53,094 bases of DNA from Seleniivibrio sp. (lineage in GTDB: Bacteria > Chrysiogenota > Deferribacteres > Deferribacterales > Geovibrionaceae), in the NCBI RefSeq assembly GCF_021209385.1, contig NZ_JAJOIL010000038.1, positions 1 to 53,094 of the forward strand, read 5' to 3'. The notes under the pieces were generated by a model that saw nothing but the letters and a program-made list of their open reading frames with translations, ran no database searches and had not been told where the DNA came from. This document shows positions 1-8,275 of the stretch, in pieces (within the stretch, counting starts at the first letter, position 1; each line of letters begins with the position of its first letter). The position numbers and the translations under genes are program-made.

Positions 1-36
1 AAGGGATAGGATTACATTAACAAAAATCCACCCCGA

Positions 37-57
37 CCCTCCTTTTATAAAGGAGGG
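37..57. repeat. Palindromic element downstream of rseP
   Basis: A perfect 9-base inverted repeat (arms CCCTCCTTT and AAAGGAGGG, 3-base centre TAT) lies just beyond the rseP stop. On the minus strand it is followed by GGGGTGGATTTTTG, so it may end transcription of the housekeeping operon, although the T-run is not directly next to the stem. The core with flanking GGTGGATTT also resembles short palindromes that are dispersed in many copies in some bacterial genomes. Only one copy is visible here, so terminator and repeat readings both remain open. Confidence 0.5.
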
Positions 58-64
58 AGCAAAA

Positions 65-1120
65 TCATTTGAAGAGACGCATTATGTCGTTATAAAATGC
101 AAAGAACATTACAAACATGAGAAGCGCCATACCTGCAAGGTTGGCTATTTCACGCACGCGGATGCTCACCGCGCGTCTGGTTATCGCTTCGATTATGAGA
201 AAGAAAATGTGTCCGCCGTCAAGTACCGGAATGGGCAGCAGATTCAGTATGCCGAGGTTTATACTGATAAGCGCCATGAACCCGAAAAATGCCACCGCGC
301 CTGTTTCAGCCGATTCCTTCGCAAGCTGAACGATCATTATGGGACCGCCAAGGGAATCAGCAGGAACTACCTTCTGGAAGAGTTTGACCACGCCTGTGAC
401 CATTAGCACACTTACGTTATACGTCTGCTTTACCCCTTGCGAAACCGCCTGAGGAAACGCAAGGCTGACCTTCTCGTTCTTCTCTCCGCGCATCACGCCC
501 ATGCGTCCGACCTTAACAGCTTCACCGAAGATATTCTTATCTGTTACTGTCTGCGGGGTCACTGTGACCTCAAAGGTACGTCCGCCCCTGTCTATGCCGA
601 GGACAACGGGCTTGCCGCCCTTGCCCTGTATATATTCGCTCATGTCGTCCCAGAACTTCATGCTCACTCCGTCAACGGATATGATCATGTCGCCCTTTGC
701 AAGACCCGCCTGAGCCGCCGCAGAACCTTCCGTCACGCCGCCCACCTCTGTAAGAAATCGGGGCGTGCCGTGCATGAATATCGCTGCGTATATGACTATT
801 GCCAGTATGAAGTTAAAGAAAGGTCCCGCGAAGACAATGAGGAACCTCTGAAAGATGCTTTTATTGTTAAAAGCTCTGTCTGCCTTGTCCTCGTCAACTT
901 CGGAGTCGGGCTGTTCGCCGTACATCTTTACATATCCGCCGAGAGGTATCGCCGAAAGCGCATACTCTGTCTCGCCCTTCTGCCATTTGAAAAGCACGGG
1001 TCCGAAACCTATGGAAAAGCGCTCAACAAGTACGCCTGTGTATTTTGCAAGGAGGAAGTGTCCAAGCTCGTGTATGAAGATGAGAACACCCAGAAGGATG
1101 ACAGCGGAAATTATACCCAT
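65..1120 (-). CDS. rseP: Site-2 intramembrane zinc metalloprotease RseP
   Basis: Polytopic M50-family protease of the inner membrane that cleaves transmembrane segments such as anti-sigma factors or signal-peptide remnants. The zinc motif HELGH is at residues 17-21 within the first membrane helix. A PDZ domain follows at about 115-185, and the conserved NLLPIPVLDGGH motif supplying the third zinc ligand region is at 293-304, followed by a last hydrophobic helix. At 351 residues it is shorter than E. coli RseP because it has one PDZ domain rather than two. Its ATG overlaps the dxr stop (TAATG), so it is translationally coupled as the last gene of the operon. An ECF sigma/anti-sigma pair lies at 20844-21885, but no link between them is shown. 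Confidence 0.95.
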   Translation of the reverse strand: MGIISAVILLGVLIFIHELGHFLLAKYTGVLVERFSIGFGPVLFKWQKGETEYALSAIPLGGYVKMYGEQPDSEVDEDKADRAFNNKSIFQRFLIVFAGPFFNFILAIVIYAAIFMHGTPRFLTEVGGVTEGSAAAQAGLAKGDMIISVDGVSMKFWDDMSEYIQGKGGKPVVLGIDRGGRTFEVTVTPQTVTDKNIFGEAVKVGRMGVMRGEKNEKVSLAFPQAVSQGVKQTYNVSVLMVTGVVKLFQKVVPADSLGGPIMIVQLAKESAETGAVAFFGFMALISINLGILNLLPIPVLDGGHIFFLIIEAITRRAVSIRVREIANLAGMALLMFVMFFAFYNDIMRLFK

Positions 1121-2247
1121 TACCTATAAAACCTCTTTATTACCTTTTCGGACGCCTCCCTTGCCATTGCGTCGGCAGAGAGCACGTCAGCAATTTCCTC
1201 CGGTTCGGACGGCGCGCAAACGTCAAGAACTGCGGATATTACACCTGCGATATCCCTGTATTCTATCTGTCCGCCGATGAACTCGGCCACTGCGACTTCG
1301 TTAGCCGCATTCATTACTATCATAGGTGCGTTGCTGTCCTTTTTCAATACCTCAACGGCTATGCCGAGACACGGATATTTTTTCATATCCGGCTCGAAAA
1401 AGGTCAGACTGCCCACTTTTGCCAGATCTATCGGCCGAACGCCCGATTCCATCCTTTCGGGATAAGCCATTGCATAGGCTATGGGCGTGCGCATGTCCGG
1501 CTCTCCCATCTGGGCGATAAGGCTTCCGTCCTTAAATGATACGAAAGAGTGTACAACCGACTGCGGATGTATCACAACGCTCAGCATGGAAGGTTCTATA
1601 TCAAAGAGGTATCTCGCCTCAATAAGTTCAAGTCCTTTGTTCATCATCGTGGCGCTGTCCACGGTTATCTTGCTCCCCATTGACCAGTTTGGATGTCTGA
1701 GCGCCTGCTCCAGCGTTACATATTCCAGAGCGTCCGCAGGCGTGTTACGGAATGCTCCGCCGCTTGCAGTTAAGGTCACTTTGTCAAGAAACCGCTTGTC
1801 CTGCCCATGAAGGCACTGAAAGATTGCGGAGTGTTCCGAATCCACAGGCAATATCTTTGCGCCTGTGCGCTTTGCCGCATCGAACAGAATACGTCCTGAC
1901 GCAACAATTGATTCTTTATTTGCAAGGGCAAGTGTTATACCCCTTTTTACCGTTTCGTATGCATACACGGTTCCGGCAGCACCTACAGCCGCCAGAAGAA
2001 CCATATCTATCTTTTCGTTGTCCAGAATCTTTAAGATTTCACATTCACCGGAGAGAATACCCTCCCCCGCAAGTCCTGTGGAACAGAGATATCTTGCGCC
2101 GCACTGCGCGCCTTGCTGTTTCAGCAGTTCCAGATTGCCATTACAGCTTATGAAAACAACTTCAAATTTATCGGGATTGCGGCTGATAACATCAAGAGCC
2201 TGTCTGCCGATGGAGCCTGTGGAGCCGATGATGCCGATTCTTTTCAT
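1120..2247 (-). CDS. dxr: 1-deoxy-D-xylulose 5-phosphate reductoisomerase
   Basis: Catalyses the NADPH-dependent rearrangement and reduction of DXP to 2-C-methyl-D-erythritol 4-phosphate, the committed step of the non-mevalonate isoprenoid pathway in the cytoplasm. The NADPH-binding glycine motif GSTGSIG is at residues 8-14. The substrate motif ALANKESIV and the metal site segment beginning PVDSEHSAIFQCL are intact, as is the Asn/Lys-rich C-terminal region with NKGLELIEA. At 375 residues it is slightly shorter than the usual 385-400. It sits between cdsA and rseP, a common arrangement (uppS-cdsA-dxr-rseP) that groups undecaprenyl and phospholipid synthesis. Confidence 0.96.
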   Translation of the reverse strand: MKRIGIIGSTGSIGRQALDVISRNPDKFEVVFISCNGNLELLKQQGAQCGARYLCSTGLAGEGILSGECEILKILDNEKIDMVLLAAVGAAGTVYAYETVKRGITLALANKESIVASGRILFDAAKRTGAKILPVDSEHSAIFQCLHGQDKRFLDKVTLTASGGAFRNTPADALEYVTLEQALRHPNWSMGSKITVDSATMMNKGLELIEARYLFDIEPSMLSVVIHPQSVVHSFVSFKDGSLIAQMGEPDMRTPIAYAMAYPERMESGVRPIDLAKVGSLTFFEPDMKKYPCLGIAVEVLKKDSNAPMIVMNAANEVAVAEFIGGQIEYRDIAGVISAVLDVCAPSEPEEIADVLSADAMAREASEKVIKRFYR

Positions 2248-2250
2248 GGA

Positions 2251-3051
2251 TTACACTAGATATATAAGATAAAGATAAAGAACGGGAGCGCCGAACAGAA
2301 GTGAATCCACCCTGTCCAGTATGCCGCCGTGACCTGGTATGAGACTGCCGGAATCTTTAACGTTCGCCTTGCGTTTGAACATGGATTCCGCCAAATCGCC
2401 CACTATTCCAGCCGTCACCACCAGTATGCTGATGATTATACCGTGGATGGGTTTGAAATCCAGCAGAAGCCAGCTGTATGCAACGCCGACCGCCACGCCG
2501 CCGATATATGCAGCTATAACGCCTTCGATGCTCTTTTTAGGGCTTATCTTCTCATAAAGTTTGCGTCTTCCGAACCTGCACCCTACAAAATACGCGCTGG
2601 TGTCGCTCATCCATATAAGAACTATCAGAAAAAAGATATATGCGCCGTGGGCGTCCATCTTTCTCAGTAATATTATGAATGAAAACATAAGTGGTGCATA
2701 GAGAACAGACGTAAGCGTCCCGCCGACGCTGTCGAAGGTGTCCTTGAGTGCGTCCTCGGAAAACAGCTTTACGGTCATGGCAAGAAGCACAGTCACCAGC
2801 AGTGCGCCGGAGAAGAAACGAACGTCCGCAGTATATATGCCGTAGGGCAGTGAAACCGCGCCTATGTACGCAGGAAGGCTCATGACCTTAACGCCGCCGG
2901 CTTCAAGAATATCAATAAATTCGCGTGTGGAAAGCAGTATGATCACCAGCACAGCCAGAAAGAAGACAATATTGTCAAACTGATAGATGAAAGCGATTAT
3001 AGGCGGTATGGCAACCAGTGAAGTCAGTATTCTTTTTTGTCTGTCGCTCAC
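2251..3051 (-). CDS. cdsA: Phosphatidate cytidylyltransferase (CDP-diglyceride synthase)
   Basis: Integral membrane enzyme making CDP-diacylglycerol from phosphatidate and CTP, the precursor of all bacterial phospholipids. The 266-residue protein is almost wholly hydrophobic with about seven to eight helices. The family signature is near the C-terminus: SMFKRKANVKDSG followed by IPGHGGILDRVDS. It follows uppS with no gap in the same operon. Assignment is secure from the signature and the context. Confidence 0.95.
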   Translation of the reverse strand: MSDRQKRILTSLVAIPPIIAFIYQFDNIVFFLAVLVIILLSTREFIDILEAGGVKVMSLPAYIGAVSLPYGIYTADVRFFSGALLVTVLLAMTVKLFSEDALKDTFDSVGGTLTSVLYAPLMFSFIILLRKMDAHGAYIFFLIVLIWMSDTSAYFVGCRFGRRKLYEKISPKKSIEGVIAAYIGGVAVGVAYSWLLLDFKPIHGIIISILVVTAGIVGDLAESMFKRKANVKDSGSLIPGHGGILDRVDSLLFGAPVLYLYLIYLV

Positions 3052-3777
3052 CTAATTACCCACCTGTTCGTCTGTCATTCCGAACCGTCTCACCCTGCCG
3101 GAAAAATCGGCGATTGCGCGGTCAAGTTCGGCTCTGTCAAAATCCGGCCACAGACATTCCGTAAAGAAAAATTCGCTGTATGCCGCGCGCCAAAGCATAA
3201 AGTTGCTTATGCGCTTCTCCCCGCTGGTGCGGATAACAAGGTCAACGTCCGGTATATCCGCATTATAAAGACAGGATGCCATAAGCTCCTGTGTGATGTC
3301 TTCGGTTTTTATCTTTCCTTCCGCAACCATCTGCGCCATTTTCTTAGCCGCATCCACAAGTTCGTTGCGTCCGCCGTAGCTGAGGGCAATGTTAAGCACC
3401 ATCCCCGTGTTTTCAGCAAGGATGGATTCGGCGCTCTGGGTTATCTCCCTTGTTTTCGGAGGAAGGAGGTCAAGCCTGCCGGAGAAAACTATCTTTATGT
3501 TGTTCTCCTGCATCTTGTCCAGTTCCTTTTCCAGATACTTTTGCAGAAGATCCATGAGAAAGCCCACTTCCTCTTTGGGTCGCAGCCAGTTCTCCATGGA
3601 AAATGTGTAAAGAGTGAGATATGAAACGCCAATATCCGAACAATACCTTACAATCTCTGTGACAACCTCGGCTCCCCGCTTATGTCCGAAAATTCTTGGC
3701 AGACCTCTGGACTTTGCCCAGCGTCCGTTTCCGTCCATAATGATGGCGAGGTGTCTCGGTATGATGATATCAGCCAC
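3052..3777 (-). CDS. uppS: Isoprenyl transferase (undecaprenyl diphosphate synthase)
   Basis: Cis-prenyltransferase that extends farnesyl diphosphate with isopentenyl diphosphate to undecaprenyl diphosphate, the lipid carrier for peptidoglycan and for the surface polysaccharides encoded near the window end. The catalytic Asp15 lies in MDGNGRWA. The segment GHKRGAE, the YTFSMENW motif and the C-terminal DVDLVIRTSGEKRISNFMLW substrate region are all present. The length of 241 residues is normal. Its ATG abuts the frr stop (ends at 3777). Confidence 0.95.
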   Translation of the reverse strand: MADIIIPRHLAIIMDGNGRWAKSRGLPRIFGHKRGAEVVTEIVRYCSDIGVSYLTLYTFSMENWLRPKEEVGFLMDLLQKYLEKELDKMQENNIKIVFSGRLDLLPPKTREITQSAESILAENTGMVLNIALSYGGRNELVDAAKKMAQMVAEGKIKTEDITQELMASCLYNADIPDVDLVIRTSGEKRISNFMLWRAAYSEFFFTECLWPDFDRAELDRAIADFSGRVRRFGMTDEQVGN

Positions 3778-4334
3778 TAGATCTCCATGATCTCTTTTTC
3801 TTTCTCGCCTGTTATAACATCAACTTTCTTTATGAAATCATCTGTAGCAACCTGAATCTGCTCGATGAATTTTTTTCCGTCGTCTTCTGATACTTCTTTA
3901 TCTTTTTCCATTTTTTTAATTCTTTCGTTTGCATCGCGTCTCAGGTTGCGAACAGCAACTTTAGTGTCCTCAGCCATTTTCTTAACGTGCTTAACAAGGT
4001 CTTTTCTGCGTTCTTCGGTAAGCTGGGGAACGGGGATGCGGATTATTTTGCCGTCGTTTGACGGATTAAAGCCCATGTTGGCGTTCTGGATAGCCTTTTC
4101 AATAGGGCTGATCATTGAAGTGTCCCAGGGAGAGACTGTTATAAGTCTGGGTTCCGGTGAGCTAAGTGTGGCAACGCCGGAAAGGGGTGTGGGAGAACCG
4201 TAGTAGTCAACTTTGATGTTGTCGAACATTGAAATTGAAGCTCTTCCCGTACGGATGGTCTTAAGCTCGTCTTTATAGTGCTGGATTGTTTTATCCATCT
4301 TGTCTTTCATATCTTTAACAACTGCTGCGCCCAT
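3777..4334 (-). CDS. frr: Ribosome recycling factor
   Basis: Splits post-termination ribosomes together with EF-G. The frame is open 15 codons further upstream into pyrH, but the start at 4334 is preferred. It gives 185 residues, exactly the family length, and the Shine-Dalgarno GGAGGG formed by the last pyrH codons lies at the right distance. The N-terminus KDMKDKMDKTIQHYKDELKTIRTGRAS and the C-terminal helical bundle with NLRRDANERIKKMEKDKEVSEDD are typical. It sits between pyrH and uppS, the classical pyrH-frr-uppS order. Confidence 0.95.
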   Translation of the reverse strand: MGAAVVKDMKDKMDKTIQHYKDELKTIRTGRASISMFDNIKVDYYGSPTPLSGVATLSSPEPRLITVSPWDTSMISPIEKAIQNANMGFNPSNDGKIIRIPVPQLTEERRKDLVKHVKKMAEDTKVAVRNLRRDANERIKKMEKDKEVSEDDGKKFIEQIQVATDDFIKKVDVITGEKEKEIMEI

Positions 4335-4338
4335 TAAA

Positions 4339-5052
4339 TTATCCCTCCACGATTGTTCCGATCTTCTCGCCCATGACAACCTTTTTCATGTTGCCTTTGC
4401 CGTAGATGTCGAAAACTATTATCGGTATTTTATTGTCCATACACATTGTTATCGCTGTTGAATCCATTACCTGAAGCCCTTTGTTGAGGACATCGAGGTA
4501 CTGGATGCTTTCAAATTTGACTGCGTTTTTATCCTTTTTGGGGTCTGCGGTGTAAACACCGTCAACCTTTGTTGCCTTAAGAATGACCTGCGCATTAATT
4601 TCGGTTCCTCTGAGAGTTGCCGCAGTGTCAGTTGTGAAATATGGGTTTCCGGTACCCGCCGCAAAGATTACCACTCTGCTCTTTTCAAGGTGACGCATTG
4701 CGCGTCTTCTGATGAAGGGCTCGGCTATCTGGCGCATTTCAATCGCCGTCTGCACCCTTGTGGGTACGCCGACCTTTTCAAGTCCGTCCTGAAGCGCGAG
4801 AGAGTTGATAACGGTTGCCAGCATACCCATGTAGTCTGCCGTAACCCTGTCCATGTTTCGGGCTGTTCCCTGAATTCCTCTGAAAATGTTCCCGCCGCCG
4901 ACAACAACGCCAATATTGACGCCCATATCAGCAACTTCTTTGATTTCGTTCACGATGAAATTAGCGGTTTTGAAATCTATGCCGTACTCTCCGTCACCCA
5001 TGAGAGCCTCGCCGCTAAGTTTTAAAAGAATAGTATTGTATTTAACTTGCAC
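4339..5052 (-). CDS. pyrH: Uridylate (UMP) kinase
   Basis: Bacterial-type hexameric UMP kinase of the amino-acid kinase fold, phosphorylating UMP to UDP. The N-terminal [10 protein letters not shown] phosphate-binding loop, the [10 protein letters not shown] motif, the [17 protein letters not shown] segment and the ATP-site region TDTAATLRG are all visible. The length of 237 residues is normal. It begins a new transcription segment after a 76-base gap containing an extended -10 promoter. The usual upstream partners rpsB and tsf are absent and lepB takes their place. Confidence 0.95.
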   Translation of the reverse strand: MQVKYNTILLKLSGEALMGDGEYGIDFKTANFIVNEIKEVADMGVNIGVVVGGGNIFRGIQGTARNMDRVTADYMGMLATVINSLALQDGLEKVGVPTRVQTAIEMRQIAEPFIRRRAMRHLEKSRVVIFAAGTGNPYFTTDTAATLRGTEINAQVILKATKVDGVYTADPKKDKNAVKFESIQYLDVLNKGLQVMDSTAITMCMDNKIPIIVFDIYGKGNMKKVVMGEKIGTIVEG

Positions 5053-5090
5053 GGTTTTTCACCTTGTTCTGAATTCTTTAATTATTACAT

Positions 5091-5099
5091 ATTATAACA
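5091..5099 (-). promoter_or_regulatory. Extended -10 promoter ahead of pyrH
   Basis: On the minus strand the sequence TGTTATAAT (a TGnTATAAT extended -10) lies 39 bases upstream of the pyrH start in the lepB-pyrH gap. The -35 region is poor, which extended -10 promoters tolerate. It would let pyrH-frr-uppS-cdsA-dxr-rseP be transcribed independently of lepA-lepB. Confidence 0.5.
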
Positions 5100-5128
5100 G
5101 TTTAATCAATTCCTGTATTGCCGTTTCT

Positions 5129-5803
5129 CTATCTGATAGGTTTAAAAAATCTCTCAAACCTGTCGTATGCCGGATTCAAAAACCTGAACACACTGAGAGG
5201 GAATTTCGACCATGCGGAATTGTATTCCGGCGTTTTAAGCGACCAGTAGATAAGCACAGCTCTGCCTTTTATCGCCTTTTTATCAACAAAGCCCCAGAAG
5301 CGGCTGTCGTAGCTGTTGTCCCTGTTGTCGCCCATCATGAAATACTTGCCGGCAGGCACTGTGAACTGCGGGAAGTTATCCTTTGAAGAAAGCTCACCAG
5401 GCATTGACATCATGCCGTTCACCTGTTTGTATGCCTCAGGCTGCGCAACTCCGTTAACGTATATTGTCTTATCTTTAAGTTCAATTTTGTCACCCGGGGT
5501 GCCTATAACCCTTTTTATGAAATCCTTTGACGGATCAAGAGGGTACTCGAAAACAACCACATCCCCGCGATCAGGTCCCGAACCCAGATAAGACAGCCTG
5601 TTCAGCAGGATGAAATCGCCTTTAAGAAGCGTCCCCACCATGGATTCGGAAGGTATCTGGTATGTCTGGAGCAGAAGTCCCTTTATAACCATAGCAATGA
5701 CAACCGCCACCACAAGGGAATCAAAGAAAGTATCTTTTTTAGCCTGTGGCGCTTTTGCCTCTTCTGCGGAATTTTTTACATCGTTTATGTCGTTCTTGCT
5801 CAT
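5129..5803 (-). CDS. lepB: Signal peptidase I
   Basis: Membrane-bound serine protease that removes signal peptides from exported proteins. A short cytoplasmic N-terminus is followed by one membrane helix (about residues 29-46). The catalytic Ser54 is in PSESM and the general-base Lys97 is in [11 protein letters not shown]. The [11 protein letters not shown] box near residue 165 completes the fold. The 224 residues are shorter than E. coli LepB, as is common outside enterobacteria. Its ATG overlaps the lepA stop (ATGA), so the two are coupled. Confidence 0.95.
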   Translation of the reverse strand: MSKNDINDVKNSAEEAKAPQAKKDTFFDSLVVAVVIAMVIKGLLLQTYQIPSESMVGTLLKGDFILLNRLSYLGSGPDRGDVVVFEYPLDPSKDFIKRVIGTPGDKIELKDKTIYVNGVAQPEAYKQVNGMMSMPGELSSKDNFPQFTVPAGKYFMMGDNRDNSYDSRFWGFVDKKAIKGRAVLIYWSLKTPEYNSAWSKFPLSVFRFLNPAYDRFERFFKPIR

Positions 5804-7602
5804 TTGTCACCTAGTTTAAGCACTGCGAGGAAGGCTTCCTGCGGAATCTCCACGTTGCCCACACTCTTCATGCGTTTTTTACCTGCTTTCTGTTTCTCCA
5901 GCAGTTTTCTTTTTCGCGTTATATCGCCGCCGTAACATTTTGCCGTAACGTTCTTGCGGAATGCCTTAACGGTTGTCCTCGCAAGTATCTTGTTGCCCAC
6001 CGCCGCCTGAATGGCGATGTCGAACATCTGCCTGTGGATAACGTCTTTAAGTTTGTCCGCCAGATCGCGTCCTTTATAAAAAGCCTGATCTTTATGCACT
6101 ATAATTGAGAGCGCATCAACCTTGTCTTTGTTCAGAAGAATATCGAGTTTGACAAGATCGCCTCTGGCATAGCCAGCCACTTCATAGTCGAAAGACGCAT
6201 AGCCTCTGGAAACGGATTTCAGCTTGTCATAGAAATCCATCACCACTTCCGCCAGCGGCAGAGTGTATTCAAGAATAGCTCTGGTCTTGCTGATGAACTT
6301 AATATTGTTCTGCATACCCCGTCTGGATATCAGCAGCTGTATTACGCCGCCTATGTATTCTTCCGGAAGGATCACTGTTGCCGCGATGACAGGTTCCTCT
6401 ATCATCTCTATCTCTGTGGGGTCAGGCATACCTGCGGGGTTGTCGATCTCTATCACTTCACCATTTCGTTTAGTGATGCGATAAACCACTGTAGGTGCTG
6501 TACTTACGAGATCAAGATCGAACTCACGCTCAAGACGTTCCTGTATGATCTCCATATGCAGAAGACCGAGGAAACCGATGCGGTATCCGAAACCGAGAGC
6601 CGCGGAAGATTCCGCCTCATAGGTTATGGAACTGTCGTTCAGAGACAGTTTTTCCAGAGCATCGCGGAGGTCTTCATAATCTGCCGAGTCAACCGGATAC
6701 ATACCGCAGAACACCACCGGCTTAACTTTTTTAAATCCGGGGAAAGGTGTCTGGGTAGGTTTTCTGGGGTTAGTAACGGTATCGCCTATATCTATTTCGC
6801 GGATATCCTTGATGGAGGCGGTCATAAAACCCACCTCTCCCGCGCGGATAACGTCATTTTTCGTCGGTTTCGGAGTGAAATAGCCGACAGCATCAACAAT
6901 GCGCTCCGCTTTGTTCGACATAAACTGTATCTTGTCCCCTGCGCGCAATTCGCCGTCTATGACGCGAAGAAGAACCACAACACCGAGGTAAGAATCGTAC
7001 CATGAATCAACTATCATTGCCTTGAGCGGTTTAGCAACGTCGCCCACAGGTGCCGGTATCCTTTTGACGATAGCTTCGAGTATCTCTTTCGTCCCGATGT
7101 TCTCTTTGGCGCTGGCAAGCACAGCTTCGGTGGCGTCTATACCGATGATATCCTCTATCTCAGCCTTTACCTTGTCAGGTTCGGCGCTGGGGAGATCAAT
7201 TTTATTCAGAACCGGAACAAGGTCAAGCTCCTGATCAACAGCCATATAAGCGTTTGCAATAGTCTGCGCCTCAACACCCTGCGCAGCGTCAACCACAAGA
7301 AGCGCGCCTTCGCATGCGGCAAGGCTTCTTGAAACTTCATAAGTGAAGTCAACGTGACCTGGCGTATCTATAAGGTTCAGCACATAGTTATTACCGTCGT
7401 CCGCCTTATAATTCAGGCGTATGGTCTGCGCTTTGACAGTGATGCCTCTCTCTCTTTCTATGTCCATACTGTCCAGTATCTGATCGCGCATCTGGCGTTT
7501 GTCCACTGCGGCAGTAAATTCGATCAGCCTGTCGGCAATGGTGGACTTACCGTGGTCAATGTGTGCTATGATACTGAAATTTCTGATATTTTCGTTTCCC
7601 AT
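5800..7602 (-). CDS. lepA: Elongation factor 4 (back-translocating GTPase LepA)
   Basis: Translational GTPase that acts on stalled or mistranslocated ribosomes. The G1 motif AHIDHGKS is at residues 13-20, G3 DTPGH and G4 NKID follow, and the LepA-specific C-terminal domain ends with the Lys-rich [16 protein letters not shown] segment. The length of 600 residues matches the family. The Shine-Dalgarno AGAGG precedes the ATG. It leads the lepA-lepB pair, and the 111 bases upstream separate it from the toxin gene. Confidence 0.97.
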   Translation of the reverse strand: MGNENIRNFSIIAHIDHGKSTIADRLIEFTAAVDKRQMRDQILDSMDIERERGITVKAQTIRLNYKADDGNNYVLNLIDTPGHVDFTYEVSRSLAACEGALLVVDAAQGVEAQTIANAYMAVDQELDLVPVLNKIDLPSAEPDKVKAEIEDIIGIDATEAVLASAKENIGTKEILEAIVKRIPAPVGDVAKPLKAMIVDSWYDSYLGVVVLLRVIDGELRAGDKIQFMSNKAERIVDAVGYFTPKPTKNDVIRAGEVGFMTASIKDIREIDIGDTVTNPRKPTQTPFPGFKKVKPVVFCGMYPVDSADYEDLRDALEKLSLNDSSITYEAESSAALGFGYRIGFLGLLHMEIIQERLEREFDLDLVSTAPTVVYRITKRNGEVIEIDNPAGMPDPTEIEMIEEPVIAATVILPEEYIGGVIQLLISRRGMQNNIKFISKTRAILEYTLPLAEVVMDFYDKLKSVSRGYASFDYEVAGYARGDLVKLDILLNKDKVDALSIIVHKDQAFYKGRDLADKLKDVIHRQMFDIAIQAAVGNKILARTTVKAFRKNVTAKCYGGDITRKRKLLEKQKAGKKRMKSVGNVEIPQEAFLAVLKLGDK

Positions 7603-7713
7603 GTAACCTCTTGAAAAGCTGCGGTGCGGTCATTGCCGCCGTTTGAAAACATACGGGTTAAAAATACCTTATCCCCCGTATAAAAGACAAGCAAAAAAAT
7701 AATACGCTATGAT

Positions 7714-7992
7714 TTAACGATAAACGGAATCGTGCGTACTGACATCAATAAGAACGATTTCGTATTCAGAAACGTAAAATTCCATTGTTATTCTGTACTG
7801 TATATTGATACTGACTGAATACAGTTCTCTCTTACCAACTTTCAGTTTATGCAGACGTAGAGAATTATAATATGGATCAAGCGAAAGCAGTTTCAAAGTT
7901 TTTAAATATTGCTCACGCAGTTCAGGATGTTTTTTAATGAACTTTGACGCTTTCTTTTCGTATTCATCCGAATAAAATATTTTGTATATCAT
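7714..7992 (-). CDS. RelE/ParE-superfamily toxin
   Basis: Predicted small toxin of a type II toxin-antitoxin module, 92 residues. The pattern is that of the RelE/ParE/YafQ fold: N-terminal IFYSDEYEKKASKFIKKHP, a central two-helix stretch, then the strand-rich part ending in IDVSTHDSVYR, where a C-terminal H-D-x-V-Y is common in mRNA-cleaving members. Whether it is a ribosome-dependent mRNA interferase or a gyrase poison (ParE-type) cannot be decided from sequence alone. Its start overlaps the antitoxin stop by four bases (ATGA), the usual arrangement for stoichiometric control. Confidence 0.8.
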   Translation of the reverse strand: MIYKIFYSDEYEKKASKFIKKHPELREQYLKTLKLLSLDPYYNSLRLHKLKVGKRELYSVSINIQYRITMEFYVSEYEIVLIDVSTHDSVYR

Positions 7993-8222
7993 TCCGAGAT
8001 ACGCTTTAAGTGTTCTTCGGGAGTACCGAGATGGTACCTTCCGTTTTTGATATCATCCTCAACCTGTGCTATAGCATAATCGAGCTCAAGCTCTCTCAGT
8101 CTGTTGTAATGTTCCATAGATAAAACAACAAACTCATCCTTACCGCGAACACTGATGATTGTTTCGTCCTCTAAAACACCGACACCTTTGGTTTTAATAT
8201 CATTTGCCGTAACTTTTGACAT
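7989..8222 (-). CDS. Phd/YefM-type antitoxin
   Basis: Predicted antitoxin, 77 residues, transcribed first in the pair. The N-terminal half (VTANDIKTKGVGVLEDE then ISVRGKDEFVVLSMEHYNRL) matches the Phd/YefM DNA-binding fold. The C-terminal half is charged and helical, as expected for the toxin-neutralising tail. A Shine-Dalgarno GAGGTG lies just ahead of the ATG. It is preceded by two palindromic boxes, consistent with self-repression. The module sits between the housekeeping lepA and gspF, whose 3' end abuts the operator. Confidence 0.8.
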   Translation of the reverse strand: MSKVTANDIKTKGVGVLEDETIISVRGKDEFVVLSMEHYNRLRELELDYAIAQVEDDIKNGRYHLGTPEEHLKRISE

Positions 8223-8238
8223 AATTCACCTCAACAAT

Positions 8239-8274
8239 ACTATTAATAGTACTTTTAATCATACTGTCAATAGT
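8239..8274. promoter_or_regulatory. Paired operator boxes of the toxin-antitoxin operon
   Basis: A perfect 12-base palindrome ACTATTAATAGT (8239-8250) and a second copy ACTGTCAATAGT (8263-8274, two mismatches) lie upstream of the antitoxin start. Their centres are 24 bases apart, near two helical turns. Such paired sites suit cooperative binding of an antitoxin/toxin complex. The second box reaches to within one base of the gspF stop codon. Confidence 0.6.
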
Positions 8275-8275
8275 G

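Noticed and set aside
437-1129. Long open frame on the plus strand opposite rseP (230 codons)
   Set aside because: It is antisense to a gene with secure catalytic motifs, has no ribosome-binding site and its translation has irregular, Cys/His-rich composition typical of a shadow frame.
7603-7713. Promoter TTGCTT-N17-TAAGGT ahead of lepA
   Set aside because: Both boxes match the consensus at only about half the positions, so it was not listed as a feature although some lepA promoter probably lies in this gap.
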